Shown one piece after another: positions 15,267-24,472 of a stretch of DNA of 64,000 nt. The DNA comes from Bacteroidetes bacterium UBA7674. Lineage in GTDB: Bacteria; Bacteroidota; Bacteroidia; Chitinophagales; Chitinophagaceae. Below the pieces are notes generated by a model. The model worked only from the letters and a program-made list of their open reading frames with translations, did no database searches and was not told the origin of the DNA. Within the stretch, counting starts at the first letter, position 1; each line of letters opens with the position of its first letter. The translations under genes and the position numbers were made by a program. Location: contig DLHG01000010.1 in assembly GCA_002483105.1 (NCBI GenBank), positions 1 to 64,000 on the forward strand, in the 5' to 3' direction.

Positions 15267-15911
15267 TTAGTTCTCTATTCCTAAGCCCATGCCTTCGTTA
15301 TCTACACTTTCACTTTTGAGGATGATCTGCAGTTCGGGGGCGAGGCGGAGTTTGTCTCCTGCAAATAGCTTCATCATGCCTATCATTTCTTCGGCATGCC
15401 ATGAGTAGATGTTGCGTGCAAAGTGAATTGGTTGGCCACCGTAATAAAAGTACAGGTTGCCTTCGTGATGCAATCTTTGTATCAGGTGCTCGTGTGTGTC
15501 AAAACCAAAATAATCGAAGCTGTTGCCTTTAAGAGGGTGTGCAGTCTTCTGCACCTGACCTATATAATATAAGGGGCTGATGCCGCTCCAGGAGAAATGG
15601 CGCTGACGCGTTGCAAAAATGGTTTTCCTCACTAATACAATATCATACTCATTCAGCAATATCATCTCCTTGCTGAACATCCTTACCAGGAAACGGTAAG
15701 AAGCAACAATGTATAAAGCCGAAGAACAAATACTGATGAAAATATCGAACAGGGAAGTAAGCGGCATTGCCTGCATCAGTAAAATGGTAGCCATACCTGA
15801 GGTGAAAAGAAACTCTGCCCAGAATAAAACCTGTATGCGAGATTCGGTTCTGTTACCCAGTTCTATCAGCAGGCAGTCACTGCCCCATTTATATGTAATG
15901 CTCTTAGTCAT
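15267..15911 (-). CDS. Membrane protein with two N-terminal helices, unknown
   Basis: A 214-residue protein. Residues ~25-45 (VLFWAEFLFTSGMATILLM) and ~52-75 (LFDIFISICSSALYIVASY) form a helical hairpin, followed by a cytoplasmic beta-rich domain (NEYDIVLVRKTIFATRQRHFSW) that resembles a PH-like fold, though this is a weak impression. It overlaps the end of lipB by eight bases (start at 15911, lipB stop at 15904-15906), so the two are translated from one transcript. Coupling to lipB may be accidental; no family is recognised. Confidence 0.8.
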   Translation of the reverse strand: MTKSITYKWGSDCLLIELGNRTESRIQVLFWAEFLFTSGMATILLMQAMPLTSLFDIFISICSSALYIVASYRFLVRMFSKEMILLNEYDIVLVRKTIFATRQRHFSWSGISPLYYIGQVQKTAHPLKGNSFDYFGFDTHEHLIQRLHHEGNLYFYYGGQPIHFARNIYSWHAEEMIGMMKLFAGDKLRLAPELQIILKSESVDNEGMGLGIEN

Positions 15912-16671
15912 TTACTAACGGTACCTGTTTTGTTTTTTCTACATCTCCGGCCAACATCGGCATCATTTCTACAGAAAAAACGTTGGCAAATTCTGCCAGT
16001 ATTCGCTGCTTTACTTCCTCCTCATCTACTATCCTTCCCAGCTCTTTCCCCATTGTGGTTACGCTTTTATCCGTAATACCGCAGGGCACAATATAGTCAA
16101 AGTACTTTAAGTCTGTATTAACATTGAGGGCAAACCCGTGCATGGTGACCCACCTGCTGCTGCGCACGCCCATGGCGCATATCTTCCTTGCCCTTGGCGT
16201 TCCGGGGTCAAGCCATACGCCTGTAGAGCCTTCCAGCCTGTCTCCAACTATGCCATAATGACCTATTACCCGTATAATCACCTCTTCCAGAGCCCTCATA
16301 TATTTTCCCAGATCTGTAAAAAATTGTTCCAGATCTAAAATCGGGTACCCTACTATTTGCCCTGCCCCGTGGTAGGTAATATCCCCACCCCGGTTCGTTC
16401 TATGAAAAGATACGTTCAGTTCCTTCAAACGGTTTTCGTTGACCAGCAGGTTTTCCATGTGGCCGCTCTTTCCTAATGTATAGACATGCGGATGTTCGCA
16501 AAAGAGCAGGTAGTTGGTGGTATTTATTTTTTCGGGCGGGGTCCTGTCGGCATTACTGTACCACTCAGACTTGAGTTTGAGGTTTTGCTGCATAAAGATG
16601 TCCTGCACCTCCCATGCGCGTCCGTACTCAATTAGCCCTAAGTCCTTATAGAAGATCTGCCTGGTTTCCAT
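15904..16671 (-). CDS. lipB: Lipoyl(octanoyl) transferase
   Basis: LipB moves the octanoyl group from acyl carrier protein to the lipoyl domains of 2-oxoacid dehydrogenases and GcvH, the first step of endogenous lipoate synthesis, in the cytoplasm. From the ATG at 16671 the protein has 255 residues. It has the family motifs HPHVYTLGKSG, the RGGDITYHGAGQIVGYPI core that binds the acyl chain, VWLDPGTPRARKICAMGVRSSRWVTMHG with the catalytic lysine in KICAMG, ALNVNTDL, and VPCGITDKSVTTM containing the catalytic cysteine. A TTG four codons earlier (16683) is less likely. It is divergent from the tail-specific protease gene. Confidence 0.97.
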   Translation of the reverse strand: METRQIFYKDLGLIEYGRAWEVQDIFMQQNLKLKSEWYSNADRTPPEKINTTNYLLFCEHPHVYTLGKSGHMENLLVNENRLKELNVSFHRTNRGGDITYHGAGQIVGYPILDLEQFFTDLGKYMRALEEVIIRVIGHYGIVGDRLEGSTGVWLDPGTPRARKICAMGVRSSRWVTMHGFALNVNTDLKYFDYIVPCGITDKSVTTMGKELGRIVDEEEVKQRILAEFANVFSVEMMPMLAGDVEKTKQVPLVND

Positions 16672-16764
16672 ATCGTACTGCAATTTACGATATCGTGACT
16701 AAAATCCCCCCTTTTACTACCTTGGCCGAGTTTTTGATTATCGTTTTATTAACAGTAAATCTGC

Positions 16765-16772
16765 TACATTTG
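16765..16772 (+). promoter_or_regulatory. -7 promoter box (TACATTTG) upstream of the S41 protease
   Basis: Exact TAnnTTTG match 24 nt before the ATG at 16797. It lies inside a longer in-frame extension of that frame (back to 16614), which argues that the extension is not translated. Confidence 0.65.
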
Positions 16773-16796
16773 TTTAGGTTTAATAATAATAAGAAT

Positions 16797-19013
16797 ATGT
16801 TTGAATTCATGAAGAATAAGATACTGATCCCGCTGTTGATACTGGGTGCGTTAGCCACCTTTTTTTCATTTAAGTATAGCGGTGAAGACGAGAACTCTGA
16901 AAAGAGAAAAGCACTGGTACTGGAAACAGTATTGAAGAAAATCAAAGAGCAGCACTACGACCCGAGGGATATCAACGATACTTTCTCTGCAAGGGTATAT
17001 AGTTCCCTTTTAGACCAACTGGATGGCAGCAAGCGTTTCTTCACACAAAAAGAAATAAACGAGCTCGGTAAATATCAATTTAAGATAGATGACGAGATCA
17101 ACAATGGCGACCTGGGTTTTTACAATGCCCTTTTCAGCACTTTTGAAGAAAGGATAAATGTAACTGAAGGTTTCTACAAAGAGATACTGGACAAACCATT
17201 CACATTCACCAGCAATGAAGAGATTCAGCTGAATGAAGAGAAGCTGCCCTATGCTGCTGATGATAAAGCACTGAAAGAGCGTTGGAGAACCTACCTGAAA
17301 TTCAGCGTGCTACAAAAATACGTGGAACTGAAAAAAGCACAGAACGGTGAAGACCTGGATGCAGATGCAAAAGATGAAACTCCAGCAGCAGCTAAAGGGC
17401 CGAAGAAAACGGATGCCGAACTGGAAGAAGAAGCCCGCAAAAGCGTAGCAAAACTTCATGACCGTTATTTTAAAAGACTGAAAGGCCTGAAAGATGATAC
17501 GCGTTTCACGATGTTCGTGAGTGCTATTACCGGAACCGAAGATCCGCATACAGACTACTACCCTCCTGAAAAGAAAAAAGGCTTTGACGAATCCATGTCG
17601 GGTGCATTCTTCGGGATAGGTGCACAGCTGAAAGAAGAAGATGAGGGCGTGCGCATACTGGAAATACTCCCGGGTACACCTGCACAAAAGCAAGGTGAGC
17701 TAAAACCACAGGACCTGATACTGAAAGTAGCACAAGGTGCTGAAGAGCCTGTTGACATACAGGGTATGGAAATAGACGAAGTGATCAAGAAAATAAAAGG
17801 CAGGAAAGGAACAGAAGTAAGACTGACAGTTAAAAAGCCAAATGGCAGTATTAAAGTAATACCGATTATCCGCGATAAGATAGAGCGCGAAGAAGTATTT
17901 GCTAAGTCGCTGATCATAAAAGGAGAGACCGGCCCTGTAGGGTATATATACCTGCCTGAATTCTATGCCGACTTTGGTGGCAACAATAATGGCCGTGCAT
18001 GTGCAGAAGATGTAAAAATAGAGGTAGAAAAACTGAAGAATGCCGGTGTGACAGGTATCATCTTAGACCTTCGCTATAACGGTGGTGGTTCACTTCAGGA
18101 TGTAGTGGATATGGCAGGACTCTTTATAGACAAAGGCCCGATAGTGCAAGTGAAGAGCAGCGCCTCTATGGCAAGGACCTACGAAGATCATAACCGATTA
18201 GCGAATGGCGTGCTCTATGACGGACCGCTGGCTATCATGGTGAACACAGGTAGTGCTTCAGCTTCTGAGATAATGGCCGCAGCCATGCAGGACTATAAGC
18301 GTGCTGTAATAGTAGGTACCCCAACCTTTGGTAAGGGTACGGTACAGAAAGTAGAACCACTGGATGGCATGCTGAGTAATGTGGCAAGAGAATTACTTTC
18401 AAAGTCTGACGACGGAACGACTAATGGCATGATCGGCTACCTGAAACTCACTGTTCAGAAATTCTACCGTATCAACGGCGGCTCTACACAATTGAAAGGT
18501 GTTACACCGGACATTACCTTCCCTGATCTTTATGAACACCTGGAACAAGGCGAACGTAAAGACAAGGCTGCACTTAAATGGGATGAAATACCTGCAGCCC
18601 CTTACAAGCTATATCCTAATCCTGTAAATACGGCAGAACTTGCAGCGGCCAGCAAAAAACGTATGGCAGCCAATCCTGCATTCTCGCTGATAGAAGAAAG
18701 CGCCAGGAGGATCAAAAAGCAAGAAGACAATAATGTTTACTCCCTGAATGAAGCCGCCTACCGCAAACAGATAGAGGAAGCGAACGTACTGGGCAAGAAG
18801 GTAGAAGAGCAAGAGAAAAATGCGAAGCCATTGGTGCTCACCAATCCGGCAGAAGATATGGCGAAGATAAATGCCGATACAGTAACTTCTAAGAAGAACG
18901 AAGACTTTATGAAGCGCCTGAGAAAAGACATATACCTTTCGGAAACGGTGAATATCATTAATGATATGAACAAGCCATCGATGAAGGTGCATATGGGTAC
19001 TGGAATGAAATAA
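16797..19013 (+). CDS. prc: Tail-specific S41 carboxy-terminal processing protease
   Basis: A 738-residue protease of the Prc/Tsp type, which degrades or trims periplasmic proteins at their C-termini. An N-terminal hydrophobic segment (ILIPLLILGALATFFSF) exports or anchors it. A long helical N-terminal domain is followed by a PDZ domain (about 260-350: FGIGAQLKEEDEGVRILEIL), the S41 core and a C-terminal helical extension. The catalytic serine is S488 in GSASASEI, with K513 in FGKGTVQ exactly 25 residues later, the same spacing as in E. coli Tsp, and D499 in MQDY. The frame is open back to 16614, but that extension overlaps lipB and contains the -7 box, so 16797 (or 16809) is preferred. A terminator follows at 19031. 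Confidence 0.96.
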   Translation: MFEFMKNKILIPLLILGALATFFSFKYSGEDENSEKRKALVLETVLKKIKEQHYDPRDINDTFSARVYSSLLDQLDGSKRFFTQKEINELGKYQFKIDDEINNGDLGFYNALFSTFEERINVTEGFYKEILDKPFTFTSNEEIQLNEEKLPYAADDKALKERWRTYLKFSVLQKYVELKKAQNGEDLDADAKDETPAAAKGPKKTDAELEEEARKSVAKLHDRYFKRLKGLKDDTRFTMFVSAITGTEDPHTDYYPPEKKKGFDESMSGAFFGIGAQLKEEDEGVRILEILPGTPAQKQGELKPQDLILKVAQGAEEPVDIQGMEIDEVIKKIKGRKGTEVRLTVKKPNGSIKVIPIIRDKIEREEVFAKSLIIKGETGPVGYIYLPEFYADFGGNNNGRACAEDVKIEVEKLKNAGVTGIILDLRYNGGGSLQDVVDMAGLFIDKGPIVQVKSSASMARTYEDHNRLANGVLYDGPLAIMVNTGSASASEIMAAAMQDYKRAVIVGTPTFGKGTVQKVEPLDGMLSNVARELLSKSDDGTTNGMIGYLKLTVQKFYRINGGSTQLKGVTPDITFPDLYEHLEQGERKDKAALKWDEIPAAPYKLYPNPVNTAELAAASKKRMAANPAFSLIEESARRIKKQEDNNVYSLNEAAYRKQIEEANVLGKKVEEQEKNAKPLVLTNPAEDMAKINADTVTSKKNEDFMKRLRKDIYLSETVNIINDMNKPSMKVHMGTGMK

Positions 19014-19030
19014 GCTTTAATAATTATATT

Positions 19031-19064
19031 AAACGTGCCCCAACGAAAGTCGGGGCACGTTTTT
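19031..19064 (+). terminator. Intrinsic terminator after the S41 protease
   Basis: A perfect 11-bp stem (AAACGTGCCCC, 10-base loop, GGGGCACGTTT) running into a five-T tract, 17 bp after the stop codon. Confidence 0.92.
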
Positions 19065-19089
19065 CGTTATTATATCCTGTCAATTACAT

Positions 19090-19097
19090 TAACTTTG
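19090..19097 (+). promoter_or_regulatory. -7 promoter box (TAACTTTG) upstream of the DUF5683 gene
   Basis: Exact TAnnTTTG match 22 nt before the TTG start at 19120 and just after the previous terminator. Confidence 0.65.
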
Positions 19098-19119
19098 GGC
19101 ACCCAAACAGCAGATAGAT

Positions 19120-19737
19120 TTGAGACCGTACCGCCACCTTTTTTTACTATTCTATTGTCTATGCCTTTCCGTGTTTGCGGTGGCACAGACAGATGCAGAT
19201 AGCACTACACCTCCGGCGAGAGAAGGGCAATCGGTAAGGAATGTAGCAAAGGTTTCTCCTGACTCATCAGGAATGGCGAAAGATACCGTTAAGAAGCCAT
19301 TTGAACCCAATCCTAAAAAAGCAGGTATGTACTCTGCCCTGCTGCCGGGCTCCGGGCAGATATATAACCGCCAATATTGGAAAGCTCCTGTGATATACGC
19401 TGTATTCGGCGTAGCCGGTTATTTCATTGCCACAAACTACAAACAGTACAACAAATACAGAACCGCTTATATAGCCACGATAGACCAGGACCCTAACACC
19501 ATTAGTACAGAACTATATGGTGAGAGTGAATTGAAACAACTACAAGACCAGTACAAACAATGGCTGGACATGACTGTACTGCTGACCTCTGTAGGCTATA
19601 TGGTACAAGTAATGGATGCGGTGGTATTTGCGCACCTGAAGAACTTTGATGTTTCCCCTGACATTTCTATGCGCCTGCAACCCGTAGCTATGCCGAGCGG
19701 CGGCGTGGGATTCGGGCTGGCCTTCAACCTGAAATAA
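19120..19737 (+). CDS. DUF5683-family envelope protein
   Basis: A 205-residue protein that begins with TTG; no in-frame ATG precedes it, and any later start would lose the signal peptide (LFLLFYCLCLSVFAVAQ). Residues 65-110 hold the conserved core KKAGMYSALLPGSGQIYNRQYWKAPVIY, typical of the DUF5683 family found in Bacteroidota envelopes, followed by a hydrophobic helix (AVFGVAGYFIATNY) and a second one near residue 160 (TVLLTSVGYMVQVMDAVVFAHL). The exact function of the family is not known to me. It has its own promoter box and is followed 74 bp later by pcm with another. Confidence 0.88.
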   Translation: MRPYRHLFLLFYCLCLSVFAVAQTDADSTTPPAREGQSVRNVAKVSPDSSGMAKDTVKKPFEPNPKKAGMYSALLPGSGQIYNRQYWKAPVIYAVFGVAGYFIATNYKQYNKYRTAYIATIDQDPNTISTELYGESELKQLQDQYKQWLDMTVLLTSVGYMVQVMDAVVFAHLKNFDVSPDISMRLQPVAMPSGGVGFGLAFNLK

Positions 19738-19799
19738 AGTACATCTGTATCCTGTAATGCAGGAATTATTTGCAAGTTTTATTTGCAGCGACTCCTGCT

Positions 19800-19807
19800 T
19801 AACTTTG
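19800..19807 (+). promoter_or_regulatory. -7 promoter box (TAACTTTG), probably leaderless
   Basis: Exact TAnnTTTG match ending four bases before the pcm ATG (19812), predicting a transcript without a 5' leader. Confidence 0.65.
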
Positions 19808-19811
19808 TATT

Positions 19812-20477
19812 ATGCTACATAGCAAGGAAAGAAAAGACGATTACAAGCACAAAGGGCTCAGGAAGCAACTGGTAGATCTGCTTCGTGAGAAAGGAATAAC
19901 AGACGAAAAAGTACTGGAAGCAATAAACACCATACCCCGCCACTTCTTCCTGGACCCTGCATTTGAACGGCAGGCCTATGAGAACCGTGCCTTCCCGATA
20001 GTGGCACAGCAAACCATATCGCATCCCTATACCGTGGCTTACCAGACACAATTACTGGAAATAAAGAAGTTTGACAAAGTGCTGGAAATAGGTACCGGCA
20101 GCGGATACCAGGCCTGTGTATTAGCAGAGATGGGGGTAACACTCTATACCATAGAGCGACAAAAAGCACTGTATGACTACCTGAATGATTTCTTCTTTAT
20201 CAAAAAATACCTGAAGATCAAACGCCTGTACGGTGATGGTTATGAGGGCGCTCCTACATACGGGCCATTCGACAAAGTGATCATTACGGCAGCAGCTCCA
20301 TTTATACCGCCCAAGCTAATTGAACAATTGAAACCCGGAGGTATTGCAGTGATACCTGTGGGAGATGATGAGGGTCAGAAGATGATGCGCATTACAAAAG
20401 ACAAGCAAGGGAATGTGCATGAGGAAGAACTGGGAGACTTCTCGTTCGTACCGATGCTGACAGGAAAGAATAAGTGA
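19812..20477 (+). CDS. pcm: Protein-L-isoaspartate O-methyltransferase
   Basis: A 221-residue SAM-dependent methyltransferase that methylates L-isoaspartyl residues in damaged proteins so that they can return to L-aspartate. The family pattern is complete: the N-terminal helical part ending in TIPRHFFLDPAFERQAYENRAFPI, the substrate-loop segment GQQTIS-like AQQTISHPYTVAYQ, the SAM-binding VLEIGTGSGYQACVLA near residue 93, the YTIERQ acidic strand, YGDGYEG, and DKVIITAAAPFIPPKLIEQL. Length is normal. The start is fixed by the promoter box just upstream. The gene converges with the PDZ-hydrolase gene. Confidence 0.97.
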   Translation: MLHSKERKDDYKHKGLRKQLVDLLREKGITDEKVLEAINTIPRHFFLDPAFERQAYENRAFPIVAQQTISHPYTVAYQTQLLEIKKFDKVLEIGTGSGYQACVLAEMGVTLYTIERQKALYDYLNDFFFIKKYLKIKRLYGDGYEGAPTYGPFDKVIITAAAPFIPPKLIEQLKPGGIAVIPVGDDEGQKMMRITKDKQGNVHEEELGDFSFVPMLTGKNK

Positions 20478-20586
20478 TGCCCGGGGTTGGATGCTGGATA
20501 CTCGATGCCAGTATTATCTACTAACTACGCTATACCTAGCCATGCTCCGTTAAGAAAAGTACTGAACTGTCACGCTTTTTTACCGG

Positions 20587-21921
20587 CTATCTGGTCATCT
20601 GTGCCTTCATCCACGCGGTTACTTTATCGGCAAAGTCCTGGTGGAAATGAGCGTCGCGGTATGCTACGTCGCTGATGTTTTTGTGTGCGCTTACCCAATC
20701 AGGGTTTTGGGTGATGAGGTGATCTACATCAGGGATCTCCAGATAGGTGGCGTTGCCGGGATGGGTGCTGTTCACTGTGCGGACAATGAGCTCGTGCTCC
20801 ACGCGGGAGCAGGCGATATAGTCGGCACCACCGAATACTGATAAGACCTTAGCATCAACGTCGGCCCAGCTGCGGGCGAGATCAACGGAGTCCAGTTGTT
20901 GCCAGAAGCGCCAATGCCTGCCCCACATATGTTGTGCGCCGGGCTTGTACTCCAACTCACTGGCGACGATAGCAGTGTACTCAGGATTCTTGTGCAACTC
21001 AGCAGGGGATTTTTTCAGTCTGAAAAATTCGTAATAGACCTTCTGCATCAGGCGCACGAAGTCTTCAGTTTCGGCAAATGTTTTTCCATCGAGCGGGGCT
21101 TGTACCCGGTGCATCTCCAGCAGGAATTCGCTCCACGGGCGATATACTGTAGCAAAAGCAATTACAGCCAGGGGTTTGTGACGCTGTGCGATGATAGGTG
21201 CAATTACCCCACCCATAGAGTGCCCCCAGATGAACAGGTTATTCTTATCGGCATAAGGGAGCTGCTCCATGTATTTGTAACCGGCATCAAAGACCCTGAT
21301 ATCTGTTGAGAGGTCGGCGTCTACACAATCGATACATCCGTAGCTATCACCTAGGCCTGTTTTCTCTATAGTAACCACCGCAAAGCCAGCCCTAACCCAA
21401 GTGTCTATCAGTTTGCCGTTGTACCCTTGTCCATAACCTTCCACCGAGCCGCAATTGTAACCCGGTATTAATAATACGGCGGGCATCTTATTACTGCCTA
21501 AAGGTTTTCGAACAATGGTGCGCAATTGGCATTTGTCCAGTGTTACCCAATCGTACACGATCTCCCTGTCGGAAGCTTTTTCGAAAGGACGCACGATAGC
21601 TGCACCTGATCTTTCTATTGACTTAGCACCGGTTTTATATTTCACGTTTACCACTTGTCCTGCGCGTATGCCTGATACATATTTGTTGTATCCTGCTGCG
21701 TCACTTATCACCAACTTGTCGATAGAGCTAAGCGTGTCACCTTTGCGGAGGCCCAGCTTATCCAGCGTAGTAGCTGGTGCAATGCTGTCAATAACAAGAC
21801 CTTTTTCGGAGAATTTGCCATAAGCGCCCATGATGGCTTTGCGGGGTGGCTCCTGGCCATTTGCCTGAAGGAACAGAAAGAAAGCAGTAGCTAAAGAGAT
21901 GAGATGTTTTATACTATCCAT
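20587..21921 (-). CDS. Secreted PDZ-alpha/beta hydrolase fusion
   Basis: A 444-residue protein with a signal peptide (ISLATAFFLFLQANGQ, cleavage near residue 23). Residues ~32-110 form a PDZ-like domain (GLVIDSIAPATTLDKLGLRKGDTL), as in secreted serine proteases. Residues ~125-440 form an alpha/beta hydrolase of the acyl-peptide-hydrolase/dienelactone type with a complete triad: S235 in GHSMGG, D367 in GGADYI and H401 in DVDHLI. The oxyanion-region motif LIPGYNCGS is also present. It probably hydrolyses esters or peptides in the periplasm; the substrate is unknown. The PDZ in front of the lipase/esterase fold is an unusual order. It is a single gene, convergent with pcm. Confidence 0.9.
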   Translation of the reverse strand: MDSIKHLISLATAFFLFLQANGQEPPRKAIMGAYGKFSEKGLVIDSIAPATTLDKLGLRKGDTLSSIDKLVISDAAGYNKYVSGIRAGQVVNVKYKTGAKSIERSGAAIVRPFEKASDREIVYDWVTLDKCQLRTIVRKPLGSNKMPAVLLIPGYNCGSVEGYGQGYNGKLIDTWVRAGFAVVTIEKTGLGDSYGCIDCVDADLSTDIRVFDAGYKYMEQLPYADKNNLFIWGHSMGGVIAPIIAQRHKPLAVIAFATVYRPWSEFLLEMHRVQAPLDGKTFAETEDFVRLMQKVYYEFFRLKKSPAELHKNPEYTAIVASELEYKPGAQHMWGRHWRFWQQLDSVDLARSWADVDAKVLSVFGGADYIACSRVEHELIVRTVNSTHPGNATYLEIPDVDHLITQNPDWVSAHKNISDVAYRDAHFHQDFADKVTAWMKAQMTR

Positions 21922-22097
21922 ATATGCTGAAAAAATAGTGAAGTATGACGGCAGAAAACACTTAAAAAATGAAAATCCCCCTCATAATCACGCCCCTGAA
22001 TGTGCCGTATAACAGGTAGAATTGAATAAAAAGCCATTGCATATGCTTAGTAATCAATATTTTTCTTAAATTAGACAGTTATTACAGACAAACAGAC

Positions 22098-22361
22098 ATG
22101 AAAAACTTATTATACACACTTGGTGTCGCTGCTTTCCTGATTTCTTGTAGCCAGCCACCCGACCCTTCTTTCTGCTGGACATGTACCCAGGAGTACATTT
22201 ATAACTCTACAGATACTACCCCAACTATACAAAAGAGGGACACTACCAAAATTTGCGACTACACTCAAGAGAGCATTGACCAGCATGAAGCAGCCAACGG
22301 CGAACAGATCTATACCACTTATACCAAGAAGCCGCTACGTTGCGTAAGGGACGGTGAATAA
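22098..22361 (+). CDS. Small cysteine-containing lipoprotein, unknown
   Basis: An 87-residue protein with a lipoprotein signal: hydrophobic TLGVAAFLIS followed by the lipidated cysteine of FLISC near residue 17. The short mature part has more cysteines (CWTC, KICDYT, LRCVRD), with CWTC resembling a redox or metal-binding CxxC. It is followed by a terminator at 22390 and converges with the response regulator gene. No family is recognised; the clean lipobox makes it a likely real gene. Confidence 0.75.
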   Translation: MKNLLYTLGVAAFLISCSQPPDPSFCWTCTQEYIYNSTDTTPTIQKRDTTKICDYTQESIDQHEAANGEQIYTTYTKKPLRCVRDGE

Positions 22362-22389
22362 TCTTAAACAAACAATACTTATAATAACG

Positions 22390-22415
22390 AAGCGGGCTAT
22401 ATGGCCCGCTTTATT
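22390..22415. terminator. Bidirectional terminator between convergent genes
   Basis: A perfect 8-bp stem (AAGCGGGC, loop TATATG, GCCCGCTT) followed by TTATTTATT on the plus strand. It reaches the stop codon of the convergent response regulator gene at 22415. Confidence 0.8.
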
Positions 22416-23110
22416 TATTCTACCAGGTTAGGTAACAGAAACCTGTACCCCACTCCCCTAAGTGTAATGATGGTATTACGGGTATTGGCAAAATGCTTTC
22501 GCAAGCGGGTGATATAAACGTCGAGGGAACGGGAATTGTAAATGGTGTCCGTACCCCATATTTTCTGCAAAAGAAACTCACGCCCGATAATATTATTCCT
22601 GTGCTGATAAAGTAATGCTAAGACGGCCGATTCTTTATAACTCAATGATATGGATCCGCTTTCATTGCGTAATGTTTGTTCACCGGGCAGAAAAGTAAAC
22701 GCGTCTAAGTATATTTCATTCGGTGATTGCTGTTCATTCCTGCCAAAGCGTTCCGATATCCAGGTGGCGATCCTCAGCTTTAGTTCGTCGATGTTGAACG
22801 GCTTACGGATGTAGTCATTGCATCCGGCTTCAAAACCTGCAACTACGTCGCCCGGCTGTATTTTAGCTGTAAGGAAAATGATGGGCACTTTACTGTCTGA
22901 GTTTCTAATCTGCCTTGCCACGTCATAACCGTTCTTACCCGGTAGCATAATATCAAACAGGCAAACATGTGGCTCAAACTGGCGAAATGCAGTCCAAACA
23001 TCAATTCCATTTCTAACGCGCATTACCTCATACCCTGCCTTGAGCAGGGCTTCGGTGATCAGAGTCCCCAGGATGTCCTCATCTTCTACATATAGTATCC
23101 TGAATATCAT
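22415..23110 (-). CDS. OmpR/PhoB-family response regulator
   Basis: A 231-residue DNA-binding response regulator. The receiver domain (1-120) has the acidic pair in YVEDED, the phospho-acceptor aspartate in CLFDIMLPGKNG near residue 52, and the switch lysine in YIRKPF near 102. The C-terminal winged helix (130-229) ends in the typical RSLDVYITRLRKHF recognition region and the GVGYRF wing. It starts three bases after the stop of the sensor kinase gene, so the two are cotranscribed as a two-component system. The divergent trypsin-like protease gene is a candidate target, by position only. Confidence 0.96.
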   Translation of the reverse strand: MIFRILYVEDEDILGTLITEALLKAGYEVMRVRNGIDVWTAFRQFEPHVCLFDIMLPGKNGYDVARQIRNSDSKVPIIFLTAKIQPGDVVAGFEAGCNDYIRKPFNIDELKLRIATWISERFGRNEQQSPNEIYLDAFTFLPGEQTLRNESGSISLSYKESAVLALLYQHRNNIIGREFLLQKIWGTDTIYNSRSLDVYITRLRKHFANTRNTIITLRGVGYRFLLPNLVE

Positions 23111-23113
23111 TTT

Positions 23114-24472
23114 CTACGCTTTTGGAAGTTTGATAAAGAATGTAGCCCCCTCGCCGCGGGCACTTTTTACATATACTTCTCCGCCGTGCATTTCTATCAC
23201 TTGTTTTACGAAACTTAGTCCGAGGCCATGGCCTTTTACATCATGTCTATCGAAGTCCGGCACACGAAAAAAGGGTTCAAATATTCTCTTGTGAAAGCCG
23301 GGCATTATTCCTACCCCGTTATCTGATATAGCGACAACAATATTTTGAAGCTCAGAATGAACCTGAATATTTATTTCCGGTGTGCCATCATTATACTTCA
23401 GGCTGTTATCCAATATCGTGATGATAACGTTGGTTAAAAGTGCCTTGTCTGCATATACTTCGCTGCCATTATCAGCTTCTACCTTTACTGTAGCCCCCAG
23501 GCGTCCAATGACCATACTTTGCACATCAATAGCTTCGTTGACCACATCCGCAACATCCAGTAAATCCTTGTTTAGTTCGATCTGCTCATGCGTCATTTTT
23601 CCGAACGAGAGTATTTTTTCTACAAGGAGTGACATCCTGTTCAGTTCCTTTCGCGCAAACATGCTATGCCTGGGTGACAAAGGCTCTCCTTCGGTTGCTT
23701 CATCTATTATTAAACGGAGAGAGGTAAGCGGTGACTTCAGCTCATGTGTCACGTTACTAAAGAGGCTCTCTTTGAATGACGCCATTTGCATTTGCAGCCT
23801 GTAGCTCCTGTAAAAAAATATAAAGGCCCCTACGAGCAACACCAGAATAAAAATACCCGAAACAATATTGGGAATGATACCCATCAAAACAACACCGACA
23901 GGCAACTTAAATTTCACCTTGTACATAACAGGGTCGAAAAAATCAAGAATAAATGTCTCGGAATAATTATACTGGGTGTCCAATTCTTCCTTGATCACCA
24001 CCTGGTGAATAACATAATTGAGCATCAGTTTGCGCTCCATCAGTTGAGCCTTAAGAATGGAATCGAAAACAGGAACACCTTTCAATTGACGGGAATCAAA
24101 TTTCAGATTGTTCTGTATGAGATAGTCCCTGTTGACATTCAAGGGTTTGTTCCCTGTTTCTTCTTTCGCCTCTTCTTTATCCTCATCTTCACCAAACCGG
24201 ACACTTAATTTCCCTTCATTACGCGTGACTCCAGCAGCAAACGCTATCTTTTCATGTATCTCCTTATCGGTGAGCATGCGCACGGAGTTGTTCAGCAAGG
24301 TAATATTAGCTGCCTGTACTGATTGTGCGGCTTCATTTACAAGTATATCTACCTCCTCTAATACTCTTTTCCGCTCCAGTGTATAAGCCTGGTAGCTATT
24401 CCAGACCAGTGCCCCGGTAAGACACATCAGCACTAATAAAAAGAGAAAGAGATAGAATTTCTTATGTTTCAC
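23114..24472 (-). CDS. Membrane sensor histidine kinase
   Basis: A 452-residue kinase, starting with GTG at 24472 because no in-frame ATG precedes the first transmembrane helix (FYLFLFLLVLMCLTGALVW). A periplasmic sensor domain of about 170 residues follows, rich in charged residues (DEDKEEAKEETG), then a second helix (IIPNIVSGIFILVLLVGAF). The HisKA domain carries the phosphorylated histidine in NVTHELKSPLTSLR, and the ATPase domain has the N box (ITILDNSLKYN), DNGVGI and GHGLGLSFVK boxes. It pairs with the OmpR-type regulator three bases downstream. The signal is unknown. Confidence 0.94.
   Translation of the reverse strand: MKHKKFYLFLFLLVLMCLTGALVWNSYQAYTLERKRVLEEVDILVNEAAQSVQAANITLLNNSVRMLTDKEIHEKIAFAAGVTRNEGKLSVRFGEDEDKEEAKEETGNKPLNVNRDYLIQNNLKFDSRQLKGVPVFDSILKAQLMERKLMLNYVIHQVVIKEELDTQYNYSETFILDFFDPVMYKVKFKLPVGVVLMGIIPNIVSGIFILVLLVGAFIFFYRSYRLQMQMASFKESLFSNVTHELKSPLTSLRLIIDEATEGEPLSPRHSMFARKELNRMSLLVEKILSFGKMTHEQIELNKDLLDVADVVNEAIDVQSMVIGRLGATVKVEADNGSEVYADKALLTNVIITILDNSLKYNDGTPEINIQVHSELQNIVVAISDNGVGIMPGFHKRIFEPFFRVPDFDRHDVKGHGLGLSFVKQVIEMHGGEVYVKSARGEGATFFIKLPKA

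Noticed and set aside
16614..16796. Long N-terminal extension of the S41 protease
   Set aside because: It overlaps lipB, contains the probable -7 box and adds a second hydrophobic stretch before the real export signal.
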